Positions 7,150-14,417 of a stretch of 32,360 bases of DNA are shown one piece after another (the stretch's first letter is position 1; each line of letters begins with the position of its first letter). Both the position numbers and the translations under genes were made by a program. A model generated the notes under the pieces. The model searched no databases, was not told where the DNA came from, and worked only from the letters and a program-made list of their open reading frames with translations. Source of the DNA: Pyrinomonadaceae bacterium (lineage in GTDB: Bacteria > Acidobacteriota > Blastocatellia > Pyrinomonadales > Pyrinomonadaceae); the NCBI GenBank assembly GCA_025922875.1, contig JAICGZ010000031.1, positions 1 through 32,360 of the forward strand, written 5' to 3'.

Positions 7150-7641
7150 ATGCTGAACCTCAGAACCGTGTCTGGCCGCCTCAGAAAGCTTTTCCGTGGG
7201 CGGGAACAAAAGGCCGCTAACGATCCCGGCCCACGGAACTTGCTCGTCGTCGACGACGAGGAATCGATCTGCTTTTCCATGCGTGATTATTTCTCCCGGC
7301 ATGGATTCAAGGTAGACACGGCGCGAGAAATGGAGGAAGCGGAAGGCCTGATCAAAACCACCGATTACAAGGTGGTTATTCAGGATTTGCGATTGGGAAT
7401 GGCGCGACATCCTGATGGCATCGATATCATCAAGCTCGTCCGCAAACAAAATCCCGATACACGCATTGTAGTACTCACTTCCTATGGTTCACCGGAAGTC
7501 GAGGCAGAAGCTCGTCGCGCCGGAGCTGATGCTTTTTTGCGCAAACCAAAGCCGTTATCGTTGGTAGCCCAGGTAGTTCAAGGTCTAATCGAATCGCCCC
7601 GCACGCACACAGTTCAGCCTGCGAAGCAGGCATCTGCATGA
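7150..7641 (+). CDS. Stand-alone receiver (REC) response regulator
   Basis: A 163-residue protein with a basic N-terminal segment (SGRLRKLFRGREQK) and one receiver domain at about 30-150: D35/D36 in VVDDEES, phospho-acceptor D79 in VIQDLRLG, T110 and K132 in LRKPKP. It has no DNA-binding or enzymatic output domain. The family relays phosphate or controls a partner protein. It is about 130 bp after a PEP-CTERM gene and is not a close copy of the other receiver protein at 5115-5606. The start lacks a clear Shine-Dalgarno, and no other in-frame ATG precedes the domain. Confidence 0.88.
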   Translation: MLNLRTVSGRLRKLFRGREQKAANDPGPRNLLVVDDEESICFSMRDYFSRHGFKVDTAREMEEAEGLIKTTDYKVVIQDLRLGMARHPDGIDIIKLVRKQNPDTRIVVLTSYGSPEVEAEARRAGADAFLRKPKPLSLVAQVVQGLIESPRTHTVQPAKQASA

Positions 7642-7644
7642 AAG

Positions 7645-7663
7645 GCTGGGGTCACGCCCCGGC
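7645..7663 (+). terminator. GC-rich hairpin after the receiver gene
   Basis: GCTGGGG and CCCCGGC pair (one G-T wobble) around the loop TCACG, four bases after the TGA at 7639-7641. No T-run follows, so this is a weak or Rho-dependent candidate. Confidence 0.4.
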
Positions 7664-7664
7664 A

Positions 7665-7932
7665 TCCGTTGAAGTGGGCTTGCCCGAAAAGTCATTTTGA
7701 GCGCGTATCGTTGCGGCTTTGCCGTCTGATGTGAGGCGCGGCTATGCCGCGCCGTCAAAGTTGGTTCGGCCTTTGACCTATAAAACTCGAGGGCAAAGCC
7801 CAAACCAAGGGCGCAGCCCAACCTTAAATCGAAGCTGAACAACGCGGCATAGCCGCGCCTCACATCAGGCGGCGAAGCCGTAGCTACGAGTTTGAAAAAT
7901 CACTTTTCGTGCAAAGCCCGCTGAACCGCTGA
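7665..7932. repeat. MITE-like element with long imperfect terminal inverted repeats
   Basis: A segment of about 268 bp. Bases 7721-7751 and 7843-7873 are complementary at 30 of 31 positions, and complementarity continues outward with more mismatches to about 7665 and 7932 (GGGCTTGCCCGAAAAGT against ACTTTTCGTGCAAAGCCC). The central 91 nt (7752-7842) is non-coding. TGCCCGAAAAGTC at 7681-7693 recurs exactly at 7941-7953, just outside the right arm, as if part of a second copy were present. No transposase is encoded; it would depend on one elsewhere, or be a large palindromic intergenic repeat. Confidence 0.7.
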
Positions 7933-7962
7933 ACTAGCTTTGCCCGAAAAGTCCTGATCGGA

Positions 7963-8056
7963 CTTCTTCTCTGTGCAATCTCTGTGTTCTCTGTGGGTTC
8001 ACTTTTGTTGGAAAAAACAACCTACAGAGACACACAGAGATTGCAAAGAGAAGAAG
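7963..8056. repeat. CTCTGTG-family inverted repeat
   Basis: The left arm 7963-7999 (starting CTTCTTCTCTGTGCAATC) and right arm 8019-8056 (ending GATTGCAAAGAGAAGAAG) pair over about 37 bases with few mismatches. The spacer is 19 nt. It lies in the 990-bp gene-free region and resembles the other gene-end repeats in architecture but not in sequence. Confidence 0.8.
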
Positions 8057-8107
8057 TAAAAAATCGGCTCACGAAGCCGCGAGGCCGTGAGTTGGTTGAG
8101 ATATGAA

Positions 8108-8280
8108 CTGCGACGTTTGTCGCAGGCGCAGGGTCTAAATGACGCCCAGAACTTGGATCCTGCGTTTTTGGGAGGTACCGAAGGATTCACCGGGATCGGT
8201 TTATGAGAGGGCGGTTCCGGTAGTCTACCCGACCGGTCCTTCCAGAGAGGGCTTGGCTGGTCCGAGCCCTCTTATTTGCT
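8108..8280 (+). ncRNA. Candidate structured RNA or leader with alternative hairpins
   Basis: Successive dyads are visible: CTGCGAC/GTCGCAG (8108-8125, 4-nt loop); CGCAGG/CCTGCG (8127-8132 with 8159-8164) followed by TTTTTG; GAAGGA/TCCTTC enclosing CCGG/CCGG (about 8180-8242); and a terminator-like stem at 8246-8272. The octamer GAGAGGGC occurs twice (8205-8212 and 8245-8252), and both copies can pair with GCCCTCTT at 8266-8273, giving mutually exclusive folds as in attenuators. It does not match a riboswitch class I can name. It could be an independent small RNA or an attenuated leader. Confidence 0.35.
8246..8273 (+). terminator. Terminator-like hairpin ending the structured segment
   Basis: AGAGGGCT (8246-8253) pairs perfectly with AGCCCTCT (8265-8272), with additional GG/CC pairing inside, and is followed by TATTTGCTTTT. 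It is 360 bp before the next gene, so it would end a short upstream transcript or be read through. Confidence 0.6.
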
Positions 8281-8631
8281 TTTCACACCGCTCAACTGCT
8301 CGCCAGTGAGCAGTCCTCGTGATTAACGTTTTTTAGCAGTTGGTCCAACTTTCTACGCTAAGCGGCTGGCAGAGTTGAAGTTCCTCAACCAGCACGATCC
8401 TGCCAACTTCTGGCCCAATGATTGCACAGTCTCGGGCAGACGAAACTGCCGCGGAGTTTAGTTGTTCCTCTCGCGTACAAGGATTGGGGTCACGTGCGGA
8501 TTCTTCCTCTTTCCCGAGTTTTGTAAACCCAAGTAGAAACGTAAGCCCAGCGCTTTGGCTGGCGGTTGTTCTAATGAACGACGCGCGGGCTAAGGCAATT
8601 ATGTTCACCTTCCCACAGGAGTTTTGATGAG
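8281..8631. other. 351-bp gene-free leader of the Kelch/MBG gene
   Basis: I see no protein gene. A minus-strand ORF at 8333-8608 has no recognisable domain and no Shine-Dalgarno. The segment ends with AGGAG at 8617-8621 before the ATG at 8632. No convincing promoter boxes were found. Confidence 0.4.
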
Positions 8632-11600
8632 ATGATGTCCCCCGTCCGCCCGACCTCTCGGATTCGTTTGCTTTCCACCAGAACGGTTCTTCTTACTTTC
8701 GTTGCGATAGCTGCAACGGTTCTGGCTTCTATTAACTCTTCCGCCCACTCGCCTGGTCACAGATTGGTTGCGCGTGCCGCAGCGATCATTAGCGGTGCAC
8801 CTGAAACCAGGCTGGCCACGGCGAGTCACTCTCTTGCCTCTGAATTAGAAGAAGCCGCACCGCCGCTGCAGAGCTCAACGATGATAACTGCGCGCCACGC
8901 TCATACCGCAACACGGTTGTCAGACGGCCGCGTGCTGATCGCAGGTGGTGAGAACGGCGACGGGCCACTGAATCAAACCGAACTCTACGATGCTTCGTCG
9001 AGCACGTTTTCAGCAGCTGCAAGTATGGGCGCGGAGCGTGCTCACCACACCGCAACGCTGCTCGCCGATGGTCGCGTATTGATCGCCGGTGGACGCAATG
9101 GTGCAGGCGCGCTGGCGACCACTGAGATCTTCGATCCAACCACGGGCGTCTTCACAAATGGTCCGTCAATGAGCGTTGCGCGTGCAGGGCACACGGCGAC
9201 GATTCTTGCTAATGGGCGTGTTTTCGTCGCCGGTGGGAATTCAGGTGGAAGCGCTGAGATTCTTGATCTGGCAGCGGGTACGTCGGCGAGTGCCGGGAAC
9301 ATGGGTGTTGCACGTTCGATGCACTCGGCGGCCTTGCTTCAGGACGGGCGCGTTTTGCTTGTCGGTGGTAAGGACGCAGGTGGCAACGATGTCGCCTCGG
9401 GCGAGATCTTCGATACGCCGGCTTCCGCATTTTGGACCATCGGCAATGAGTTGAAAGTGAGTCGAGTGCGTGCGCATTTGCGCGTGTTGTTTGACGGCAA
9501 GGTTCAGATCATCGGCGGCAGCAACGACGGCTCGATGGAAGTTTACGATCCGGTTTTCGAAGGCTTTGGTGCTTACGCACACGTGCTTCCCGAGAGTGAC
9601 CCTTGTGCGGGACTGTCCGGACACGTTCTTGCTTCGCAGACACGTGCGGCACTGTTTCACAACGGTCACGCGGATGCGTTGCTCGATCGCGCAGGCCATA
9701 CGATCACCGAATTGAATGGACAGGCGCTGGTGCTTGGCGGTGTGAACAGCAGTGGTGCAGTGCTCAGCTCGAGTGCTGTGCTCGCGAGTTCGCCGGCATC
9801 GATCACGACCGACAAGATGGACTACGCGCCCGGCGAGATTGCGCACATTTCGGGTCGTGGTTTTCAGCCTGGAGAAATTGTGCGCGTGAAGATTCACGAA
9901 GATCCGCACACGCCGCAGGAGAGAGGTTTCGATGCGACGGCCGATGCGAACGGCAACATTACTGGCGATTACCTCGTGATGGACTACGATCTCGATATGA
10001 AGTTCATCGTCGGTGCGCGCGGATTGACGTCTGGTGCGACAGCGCAGACGACTATGACCGATGCTAACCCGCAGTCGCTGAATGTGGCCGCGCCAACCAG
10101 CGCGACGGTTATTCAGGGTGCAACCGCCAACTACGGCAACTTGACGATGGTAGTTGGTGGCAACGCTAATCCGTGTACTGTCACATTCGGTGTTACTCCT
10201 GCACTTCCGGCCGGAGCTGCCGCCGTGTTTGGCAGCAATCCAGTTACGACGACTAATCAAAACGTCGTAACAACTCTGAGTGTCACGACAAGCGCAACAA
10301 CACCAGCCGGCACATATACCTTCCAAATAACAGGTACAAACGGATCGGGCTGTCAGGGCACTGGTCCAACGGCCAGCAATACGCTTACTCTGATCGTCGA
10401 CGCAGCGACGGTCAACACCACGACAACAGTTGCTAACGCAAGTGCCACTTACGGCGATACGTCCGTGACGCTCAACGCGACGGTAACACCCGCGAGTGGA
10501 CCTGCGGTCAATAACGGATCAGTTACATTCACCGTCAAACAGGGCCTCACCACGATCGGCGCAGCCACGACTGACAACACTGTCGTGGCTGGAGCCGCCA
10601 GCGTGAGTTACGCGTTACCTGCAGGTACAGACGCCGGTCCATACACGATTGAAGCCGCTTACACACCCGGCACCGGATTCAACGCAAGCTCAGGGACCGG
10701 CACGTTGACAATCGACAAGCGCGCAATTGAAGTCACTGCTGATTCCGGGCAGTTCAAGACTTACGGTGACGCTGATCCCGCAAGCTTCACCTACACGATC
10801 ACGAATGGATCGCTGGTTTCACCCGATGCTTTCACTGGCGCGCTCAGCCGCGTGGCAGGCGAGAACGCCGGACTCTATGCAATCACAATCGGCACGTTGG
10901 CGATCAACGACGGCAACGGAGGCAACAACTACAACCTGACCTTTGTCTCGAACAATTTCGAGATTAAGAAACGGGCTGCGACCTGGACCACCAATCCAGC
11001 CAGCAAGACTTACGGTGACGCCGATCCAGCACCACTAACCACCGGGGCAGGCACGAACTTCGTCGCGGCTGACAACGTCACTGCTACTTATTCACGCGTG
11101 GCAGGCGAGAATGCCAGCCCGCCGACTTATCACATCACGGCCACGCTGAGCGCCACACCACTCTCAGCTCTCGACAACTACATCATCACCAATGACGGCG
11201 CCGAATTCACGATCGACAAACGGCCGATCCAAGTAACAGCAACAGCCGGCCAGTTCAAGATCTACGGCGATGCCGACCCGACGTTTGCTTACACGATCAC
11301 GAGCGGCTCGCTCGCTTTCACCGACGCGTTCACCGGAGCTTTAAGCCGGGCACCCGGGGAAAACGTTGGGCTATACGCGATCACGATCGGCACACTCGCG
11401 ATCAACGATGGGAACAGCGGTAATAATTACAACCTGTCGTTCGTGAGCAACAACTTCGAGATCAAGAAGCGCGCCATCAGCATTAAGGCCGATCCCAAGA
11501 CGAAGACGTTTGGCGATCCCGATCCTCCGTTTACGTTCCAGATCACCAGCGGTTCGCTGGCGTTCTCCGACACGTTCGCGGGAGCATTGACGCGCGACCC

Positions 11601-12108
11601 AGGCGAACTTGTTGGAACTTACGCAATCAAGATCGGAACCCTGACGATTAACGACGGCAACGGCGGAGCGAACTACACGCTGACATACACCGGCGACAAC
11701 CTTACCATTCTCACGGCGTGCAGCGTGTTCAACGGGTTCCTTTCGCCAATCGGTGGCGCAGTTGAACTCGGAACCGGCGGCAGCTTTACGGATCCGGTGC
11801 GGGCGTTCAAACTGAACAGCACGATCCCTGTGAAGTTCAGCGCGATCTGTTTCGGAGCACCGCTGACTACGGGCATCCATACGCTGCAGGCGATCAAGTA
11901 CAGTAATGCTACCGACTCCGATCCGGCTATTGACGCAACGCCGACTGATGCCGCCACGACCGGAAATCAATTCCGGTTCACCGGCACCGAATGGCACTAC
12001 AACCTGAACACGAAGGGTCTTGGCGGTAGCGGCCACGGTACGTGGTTGCTCAAAGCGACACTCTTCGACGGCAGTACGTACACCGTTTGGGTTTCGCTCA
12101 AGAAGTGA
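8632..12108 (+). CDS. Large secreted Kelch-repeat / Ig-like / MBG / PxKF protein
   Basis: A 1158-residue exported protein. AGGAG (8617-8621) supports ATG 8632. Segments in order: signal peptide (about 1-38); Kelch-like repeats (about 85-380) with recurring HTAT.L.DGRVLIAGG units that build a beta-propeller; a linker with DYAPGE..ISGRGFQPGE (about 388-480); a bacterial Ig-like domain (about 596-695); four MBG-type repeats with the YGDADP signature (about 695-780, 781-862, 863-946, 947-1030); and a C-terminal domain with STIPVKF, the PxKF motif (about 1035-1158). MBG units 1 and 3 are nearly identical, pointing to recent internal duplication. Such modules occur in adhesins and cell-surface carbohydrate- or protein-binding proteins. 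No catalytic motif and no PEP-CTERM signal are present. The exact role is unknown. Confidence 0.9.
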   Translation: MMSPVRPTSRIRLLSTRTVLLTFVAIAATVLASINSSAHSPGHRLVARAAAIISGAPETRLATASHSLASELEEAAPPLQSSTMITARHAHTATRLSDGRVLIAGGENGDGPLNQTELYDASSSTFSAAASMGAERAHHTATLLADGRVLIAGGRNGAGALATTEIFDPTTGVFTNGPSMSVARAGHTATILANGRVFVAGGNSGGSAEILDLAAGTSASAGNMGVARSMHSAALLQDGRVLLVGGKDAGGNDVASGEIFDTPASAFWTIGNELKVSRVRAHLRVLFDGKVQIIGGSNDGSMEVYDPVFEGFGAYAHVLPESDPCAGLSGHVLASQTRAALFHNGHADALLDRAGHTITELNGQALVLGGVNSSGAVLSSSAVLASSPASITTDKMDYAPGEIAHISGRGFQPGEIVRVKIHEDPHTPQERGFDATADANGNITGDYLVMDYDLDMKFIVGARGLTSGATAQTTMTDANPQSLNVAAPTSATVIQGATANYGNLTMVVGGNANPCTVTFGVTPALPAGAAAVFGSNPVTTTNQNVVTTLSVTTSATTPAGTYTFQITGTNGSGCQGTGPTASNTLTLIVDAATVNTTTTVANASATYGDTSVTLNATVTPASGPAVNNGSVTFTVKQGLTTIGAATTDNTVVAGAASVSYALPAGTDAGPYTIEAAYTPGTGFNASSGTGTLTIDKRAIEVTADSGQFKTYGDADPASFTYTITNGSLVSPDAFTGALSRVAGENAGLYAITIGTLAINDGNGGNNYNLTFVSNNFEIKKRAATWTTNPASKTYGDADPAPLTTGAGTNFVAADNVTATYSRVAGENASPPTYHITATLSATPLSALDNYIITNDGAEFTIDKRPIQVTATAGQFKIYGDADPTFAYTITSGSLAFTDAFTGALSRAPGENVGLYAITIGTLAINDGNSGNNYNLSFVSNNFEIKKRAISIKADPKTKTFGDPDPPFTFQITSGSLAFSDTFAGALTRDPGELVGTYAIKIGTLTINDGNGGANYTLTYTGDNLTILTACSVFNGFLSPIGGAVELGTGGSFTDPVRAFKLNSTIPVKFSAICFGAPLTTGIHTLQAIKYSNATDSDPAIDATPTDAATTGNQFRFTGTEWHYNLNTKGLGGSGHGTWLLKATLFDGSTYTVWVSLKK

Positions 12109-12119
12109 CGCAGCGGTAA

Positions 12120-12195
12120 TTTCCCGCAAAGGGAGCAAAGGGCGCAAAGAAGAATGCGAAGCATCCCTTTGCGCCCTTTGCGTCTTGGGGGAAAA
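12120..12195. repeat. CTTTGCGCCC-family inverted repeat between convergent genes
   Basis: The left arm 12120-12149 and right arm 12167-12195 pair imperfectly, with CTTTGCGCCCTTTGC perfectly matched near the loop. It starts about 11 bp after the stop of the Kelch protein and ends a few bases from the stop of the convergent M50 gene, so it can serve as a shared terminator. It is the same family as 324-350 and 24633-24655. Confidence 0.8.
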
Positions 12196-12198
12196 CTT

Positions 12199-12699
12199 TT
12201 AGATAAACATTCGCACGACGGCCCATGCGATGAGGAGGCTTACGAACCCGCCTGAGAACGTAAACACACGCTCTGCCGGTTGACTCTTGCGTTGCAGCAG
12301 TGCACGCATGATCGTCACGCCACATTTCCAACCATCGTGCTGGTAAAGCGGAAGAATGTTGCCGGCCGCCAGCAACAGATTCAGCCAGCCAAAGGTTGTT
12401 CCATAAGTAAGAAAGCCAGCCACGAGGTTGAAGATAACCCCTCCGAGATGCACGAGGAGTTGCGCTTGCACCGACTTCTCTTTCAACGCCGTACCGTCAA
12501 GCATCACAAACGATCCGATCGGTATCGCGCGCAGGTTGAAGCGGATGCTGCCTAAACGAAACCCACCGAGCCTTGGACCCATTCCGAGACCCAGTTCGGA
12601 AGCGGGAACGTTGCAAGCGCGCGCCGCGAGAAGATGGCCCAACTCGTGGACTATCATGGCGAGCGCAGTAAATCCGATGAGCGAAATAATCAACGACAT
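12199..12699 (-). CDS. Minimal M50-family (site-2-protease-like) membrane metalloprotease
   Basis: A 166-residue membrane protein. HELGH at 18-22 within the first hydrophobic segment is the zinc-binding and catalytic motif (H18, E19, H22). NILPLYQHDGWK at 114-125 matches the second conserved motif, with N114 and the third zinc ligand D122. Further hydrophobic spans lie at about 80-112 and 148-165. The family cleaves substrates within the membrane. This form lacks the PDZ domain of RseP and is far shorter than typical site-2 proteases, closer to minimal SpoIVFB-like or uncharacterised family members. The substrate is unknown, and no sigma or anti-sigma gene is adjacent. It is convergent with the Kelch gene. 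Confidence 0.88.
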   Translation of the reverse strand: MSLIISLIGFTALAMIVHELGHLLAARACNVPASELGLGMGPRLGGFRLGSIRFNLRAIPIGSFVMLDGTALKEKSVQAQLLVHLGGVIFNLVAGFLTYGTTFGWLNLLLAAGNILPLYQHDGWKCGVTIMRALLQRKSQPAERVFTFSGGFVSLLIAWAVVRMFI

Positions 12700-12819
12700 C
12701 CCGCCGGATACATGTCAAGACCCATGCCGGACTGTTTTTCTTAGGAAATTCAGCAGAACTGCTCGAACAGTGACGGAAATTGTGACACTCGTAGAGCCAC
12801 TAAATGACACAAAAAGCAG

Positions 12820-12917
12820 TAGCCACAAAAAGCACAAAAAAGAAGCAAGTAATGAGCAAGGGGGTCAACTCAGACATTCAGCTAACTACATTTGTGCCTT
12901 TTTGTGGCTAACCTTTT
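12820..12917. repeat. GCCACAAAAAGCACAAA-family inverted repeat overlapping a gene end
   Basis: The left arm 12820-12838 and right arm 12891-12910 pair with a single inserted base. Another partial arm (CCTTTTTGTGGC) extends to about 12922. The right arm lies inside the 3' end of the D-aminoacylase gene and encodes its last residues. Confidence 0.8.
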
Positions 12918-14349
12918 TGTGGCGGAGAGCGCGACCGGGGCGATCGCCTGTGACGCGGCCACCGGTCCAGACTTCAGTGCCGTTTACAAAAACATGCTTT
13001 ACGCCTTCCGATGTTAACTGCGGCTCCTGAAAGGTGGCTCGATCGATGATCGTGTCCGGATCAAACACTACGAGGTCTGCTTTGTACCCGGCGCGAATCA
13101 AGCCGCGGTCATTCAGCTTGAAGCGCTTTGCCGGAAGCGAGGTCATCTTTCTTATAGCCTCAGGCAAAGTGAGCCAATGCAATTCACGAACATAACGACC
13201 GAGCACGCGCGGATACGAACCCGCGCCGCGTGGATGCCGCCCGCCGATGCCGCCGTCGCTACTCACCATCACCCACGGCTGGCGGTAAAAAGTTTGTATG
13301 TCCGTATCTTTCATCGAGTGGCAGACCACACCCGCGCCACCATCGCGCACGATCTTCATATAAAGATCGACGGCGCTGATCCCTTCACGCTTGCTGATCT
13401 CTTCCATGGTCTTGAACTCGTAATCCGGATGAGCCCGGCAACTAACAATCGTGATATTCGCTGGTCCACCCACGTCCGCCAGTCCGCGCGCAACGTCGAC
13501 CGGGTCATCATGACGACCACTCGGAATCAGCACTCTTATCGTCGAGCTCCATGCATCGTAGGGATAACAGTCCGCGGTGATGTCCTGGCCGCGAGCGCGT
13601 GCTTTGTTTATGAGCGCCACTGCTTCCTTCGATCGGCCCCAAACCGCAACGGTTCCAAGCTTGATATGTGAAATCTGCACTGGCAGTCGCGCTTCCCTGC
13701 CGATTTGAATTGCTTCGTTCAAAGCCTCGAAAGTTTTATCGGCCTCGTCGCGGATGTGACTGATGTACATGCCGCCAAACGCACTGGCGGATCGAGCGAG
13801 TGCGATCACCTCTTCAGTTGAGGCGGGTTTTCCGGTTTCGTATTCGAGACCCGTTGAAAGCCCGGCAGCACCTTCGCGCATCGCTTGTTCAACCATCTGC
13901 TTCATCTTTTCAACTTCGGCAGGTGTGGCGAGGCGGTTGGTGTCGTCGCCCAGCACACGCGCACGCAGCGTCGCATGGCCCACAAACGTGAGCACATTCA
14001 GAGCGATGGGATTTTTATCGAGGCTGGCGAGGTATTCGCCGACAGGAAAAGGTGAGCCGCCATCCTGTCCGATCACGACTGTCGTTATTCCCTGCGAGAC
14101 TTGGGAAGCCGCGAAAGGATCTGTGTCGAAGCCGCGTTCGGAATGGTTGTGCGCATCGATGAAGCCGGGCGCAACGACGAGGCCACGCGCATCGATCACA
14201 CGCGCCTCTCGAGGAATTCTCACTTGTCCACGCCGCCCTATGCTAACAATCGCATCGTCTTTAATAACTACGACGGAGTCGCGAATCGGTGCACGTCCGG
14301 AACCATCGATAAGAGTAGCTCCGAGAATAACAATGATGAGCGGCAACAT
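12886..14349 (-). CDS. N-acyl-D-amino-acid deacylase (amidohydrolase superfamily)
   Basis: A 487-residue amidohydrolase. It has the N-terminal beta-sandwich start (GATLIDGSGRAPIRDSVVVIKDD), the metal-binding loop GFIDAHNHS (D65, H67, H69), YISHIRDEADK and VQISHIKLG histidine motifs in the middle, and SSDGGIGG..HPRGAGS near residue 380, all typical of D-aminoacylases. These zinc enzymes hydrolyse N-acyl-D-amino acids (or N-acyl-D-glutamate or D-aspartate) to the D-amino acid and a carboxylate, and could recycle peptidoglycan-derived compounds. A hydrophobic N-terminus (MLPLIIVILG) might be a truncated export signal. There is no Shine-Dalgarno: the start abuts the repeat at 14353-14411. The last 10-12 residues (RHKKVSHKKAQM) are encoded by an intergenic repeat and look acquired. 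Confidence 0.9.
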   Translation of the reverse strand: MLPLIIVILGATLIDGSGRAPIRDSVVVIKDDAIVSIGRRGQVRIPREARVIDARGLVVAPGFIDAHNHSERGFDTDPFAASQVSQGITTVVIGQDGGSPFPVGEYLASLDKNPIALNVLTFVGHATLRARVLGDDTNRLATPAEVEKMKQMVEQAMREGAAGLSTGLEYETGKPASTEEVIALARSASAFGGMYISHIRDEADKTFEALNEAIQIGREARLPVQISHIKLGTVAVWGRSKEAVALINKARARGQDITADCYPYDAWSSTIRVLIPSGRHDDPVDVARGLADVGGPANITIVSCRAHPDYEFKTMEEISKREGISAVDLYMKIVRDGGAGVVCHSMKDTDIQTFYRQPWVMVSSDGGIGGRHPRGAGSYPRVLGRYVRELHWLTLPEAIRKMTSLPAKRFKLNDRGLIRAGYKADLVVFDPDTIIDRATFQEPQLTSEGVKHVFVNGTEVWTGGRVTGDRPGRALRHKKVSHKKAQM

Positions 14350-14352
14350 AGA

Positions 14353-14411
14353 CCACAGATTACACAGATTTCATAGATTCAGACAATCTGCATAATCGGT
14401 GTAATCTGTGG
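14353..14411. repeat. CCACAGATTACACAGATT-family inverted repeat
   Basis: The left arm 14353-14370 and right arm 14394-14411 match at 17 of 18 positions. It fills the gap between the TPR gene stop (14418) and the deacylase start (14349). A related repeat with the same CCACAGATTACAC opening is at 27812-27883. Confidence 0.85.
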
Positions 14412-14417
14412 ATGGTT

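Noticed and set aside
8205..8220. T-box-like motif (AGGGCGGTTCCG)
   Set aside because: It resembles the T-box antiterminator bulge, but no specifier stem I is apparent and the downstream gene is a surface protein, not an aminoacyl-tRNA synthetase or amino-acid gene.
8333..8608. Minus-strand ORF of 91 codons before the Kelch gene
   Set aside because: It has no domain, no ribosome site and no operon context, and is more likely part of the long leader.
9241..10326. Minus-strand ORF of 361 codons opposite the Kelch/MBG gene
   Set aside because: The translation is rich in Arg/His/Cys with no domain, no signal and no ribosome site. It mirrors the codon bias of the well-supported plus-strand gene, so it is a shadow.
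11371..12147. Minus-strand ORF of 258 codons over the end of the Kelch/MBG gene
   Set aside because: It is low in hydrophobic patterning, has no family resemblance and covers the conserved MBG/PxKF coding region of the opposite strand.
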